From Bordetella parapertussis (GTDB taxonomy: Bacteria > Pseudomonadota > Gammaproteobacteria > Burkholderiales > Burkholderiaceae_B), in assembly GCA_945882005.1 (NCBI GenBank), contig CAMCWG010000049.1:1-13297 (forward strand): a stretch of 13,297 bases of DNA. Reading direction: 5' to 3'. Each line of letters begins with the position of its first letter. Position 1 is the first letter of the stretch. Positions 12,825-13,297 of this stretch are shown here, piece after piece. The position numbers and the translations under genes are program-made. The notes beneath the pieces were generated by a model. That model had not been told where the DNA came from. It worked only from the letters and a program-made list of their open reading frames with translations, and did no database searches.

Positions 12825-13297
12825 CTAGATAAATGAGCATAAGTGCAAAGGGCAGGAGCCTGTAGTGTCCGAGCGGTGCGAAAAGTAGAAGGGCGACGCC
12901 CAGGAAAACAAGCTTTTCTAATCGACCCAAGTGACCAAACAGATACCCCTCGAACGTCGCCGTTAAGCATAGACAGCCGAGCAAAGCGTACAGCGTGACG
13001 GAAATAATTTCTATCGGTGAGCCAATCATCAGCAATGCAGGCTGCACAATAAAAACAAAGGGAATGACGAAGGCAACAATTGCGATTCGACAGGCTAGAA
13101 AACCGATTCGCATCGGATTAGCTTGTGCAATGGATGCAGCGGCGAAGGCCGCGACTGCGACAGGCGGGGTAATCGCCGATACCGCAGCGAAGTAGACTAT
13201 GAGCAAATGTGCGGGTAAGGTCTGGATGTCGAGCGCAATAAGTGCTGGCGCTGCGAGCACAGCCGCCAATGCATAAACGGCAGGAACGGGCATTCCC
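12763..13297 (-). CDS. TRAP transporter large permease, C-terminal part
   Basis: The frame enters from the right edge of the window, so the start lies outside. The visible 177 residues begin GMPVPAVYALAAVLAAPALI and continue LPAHLLIVYFAAVSAITPPVAVAAFAAA. These are hallmarks of the DctM-like large permease of TRAP carboxylate transporters, in particular the long fused forms. At least four more membrane segments follow. TRAP permeases import organic acids with a periplasmic binding protein by sodium-coupled transport; the substrate is unknown. The last residues (about TSGLCRETIESSCSD) are not membrane-like and read through DNA that in another frame looks like a GST end, so the original C-terminus may have been replaced. 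Confidence 0.9.
   Translation of the reverse strand, partial: GMPVPAVYALAAVLAAPALIALDIQTLPAHLLIVYFAAVSAITPPVAVAAFAAASIAQANPMRIGFLACRIAIVAFVIPFVFIVQPALLMIGSPIEIISVTLYALLGCLCLTATFEGYLFGHLGRLEKLVFLGVALLLFAPLGHYRLLPFALMLIYLVWKRRTSGLCRETIESSCSD

Noticed and set aside
1..13297. CRISPR array
   Set aside because: The repeats found are tRNA-derived, hundreds to thousands of bases apart, or a single tandem pair of 113 bp; there is no regularly spaced short repeat.

Overview
The window looks like a chromosomal segment of a betaproteobacterium of the order Burkholderiales, most likely close to Alcaligenaceae. Three things suggest this: a hemA-prfA-prmC-grxD-ubiX gene string, a periplasmic Bug-type solute receptor, and close resemblance of HemA, RF1 and UbiX to Bordetella-like proteins. 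The family-level placement is inference.

Core part (1-6360). ttcA (tRNA 2-thiocytidine synthesis) reads rightwards. It runs tail-to-tail into a leftward cluster hemA, prfA, prmC, grxD, ubiX, which covers the first committed step of haem synthesis, release factor 1 and the enzyme that methylates it, a monothiol glutaredoxin, and prenyl-FMN synthesis for ubiquinone. A lone Bug receptor gene diverges from hemA. It is followed by an intact tRNA-Phe(GAA) gene with encoded CCA and an intrinsic terminator.

Island (6361-11657). The 3' half of tRNA-Phe recurs three more times in the same orientation, ending at 7074, 7591 and 11657. Each copy is followed by a hairpin terminator with a TTCG loop. The copies divide the region into three back-to-back units: (A) a ParD/ParE-like toxin-antitoxin pair; (B) a DUF1398-family gene interrupted by one in-frame TAA; (C) a patchwork of a decayed lipoprotein gene with a 113-bp tandem duplication, a shortened MORN-repeat protein and a YciI-like protein, then a two-gene operon of a class III CoA-transferase and an acyl-CoA dehydrogenase homologue. 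The latter lacks the usual catalytic glutamates but has Arg84 and Gln246, as in 3-sulfinopropanoyl-CoA desulfinase, so the pair may convert 3-sulfinopropionate to propionyl-CoA and sulfite. No integrase is visible. In units A and B the stop codon of the last gene lies inside the tRNA-derived anticodon-arm sequence. The layout resembles a row of gene cassettes of the form terminator + cargo + tRNA 3' half, stacked at one tRNA gene.

Right part (11658-13297). A polytopic, faintly ZIP-like membrane protein gene is followed by a gap that holds an apparent glutathione S-transferase C-terminal remnant on the minus strand. That remnant overlaps, out of frame, the 3' end of a TRAP-type large permease gene which runs off the window.
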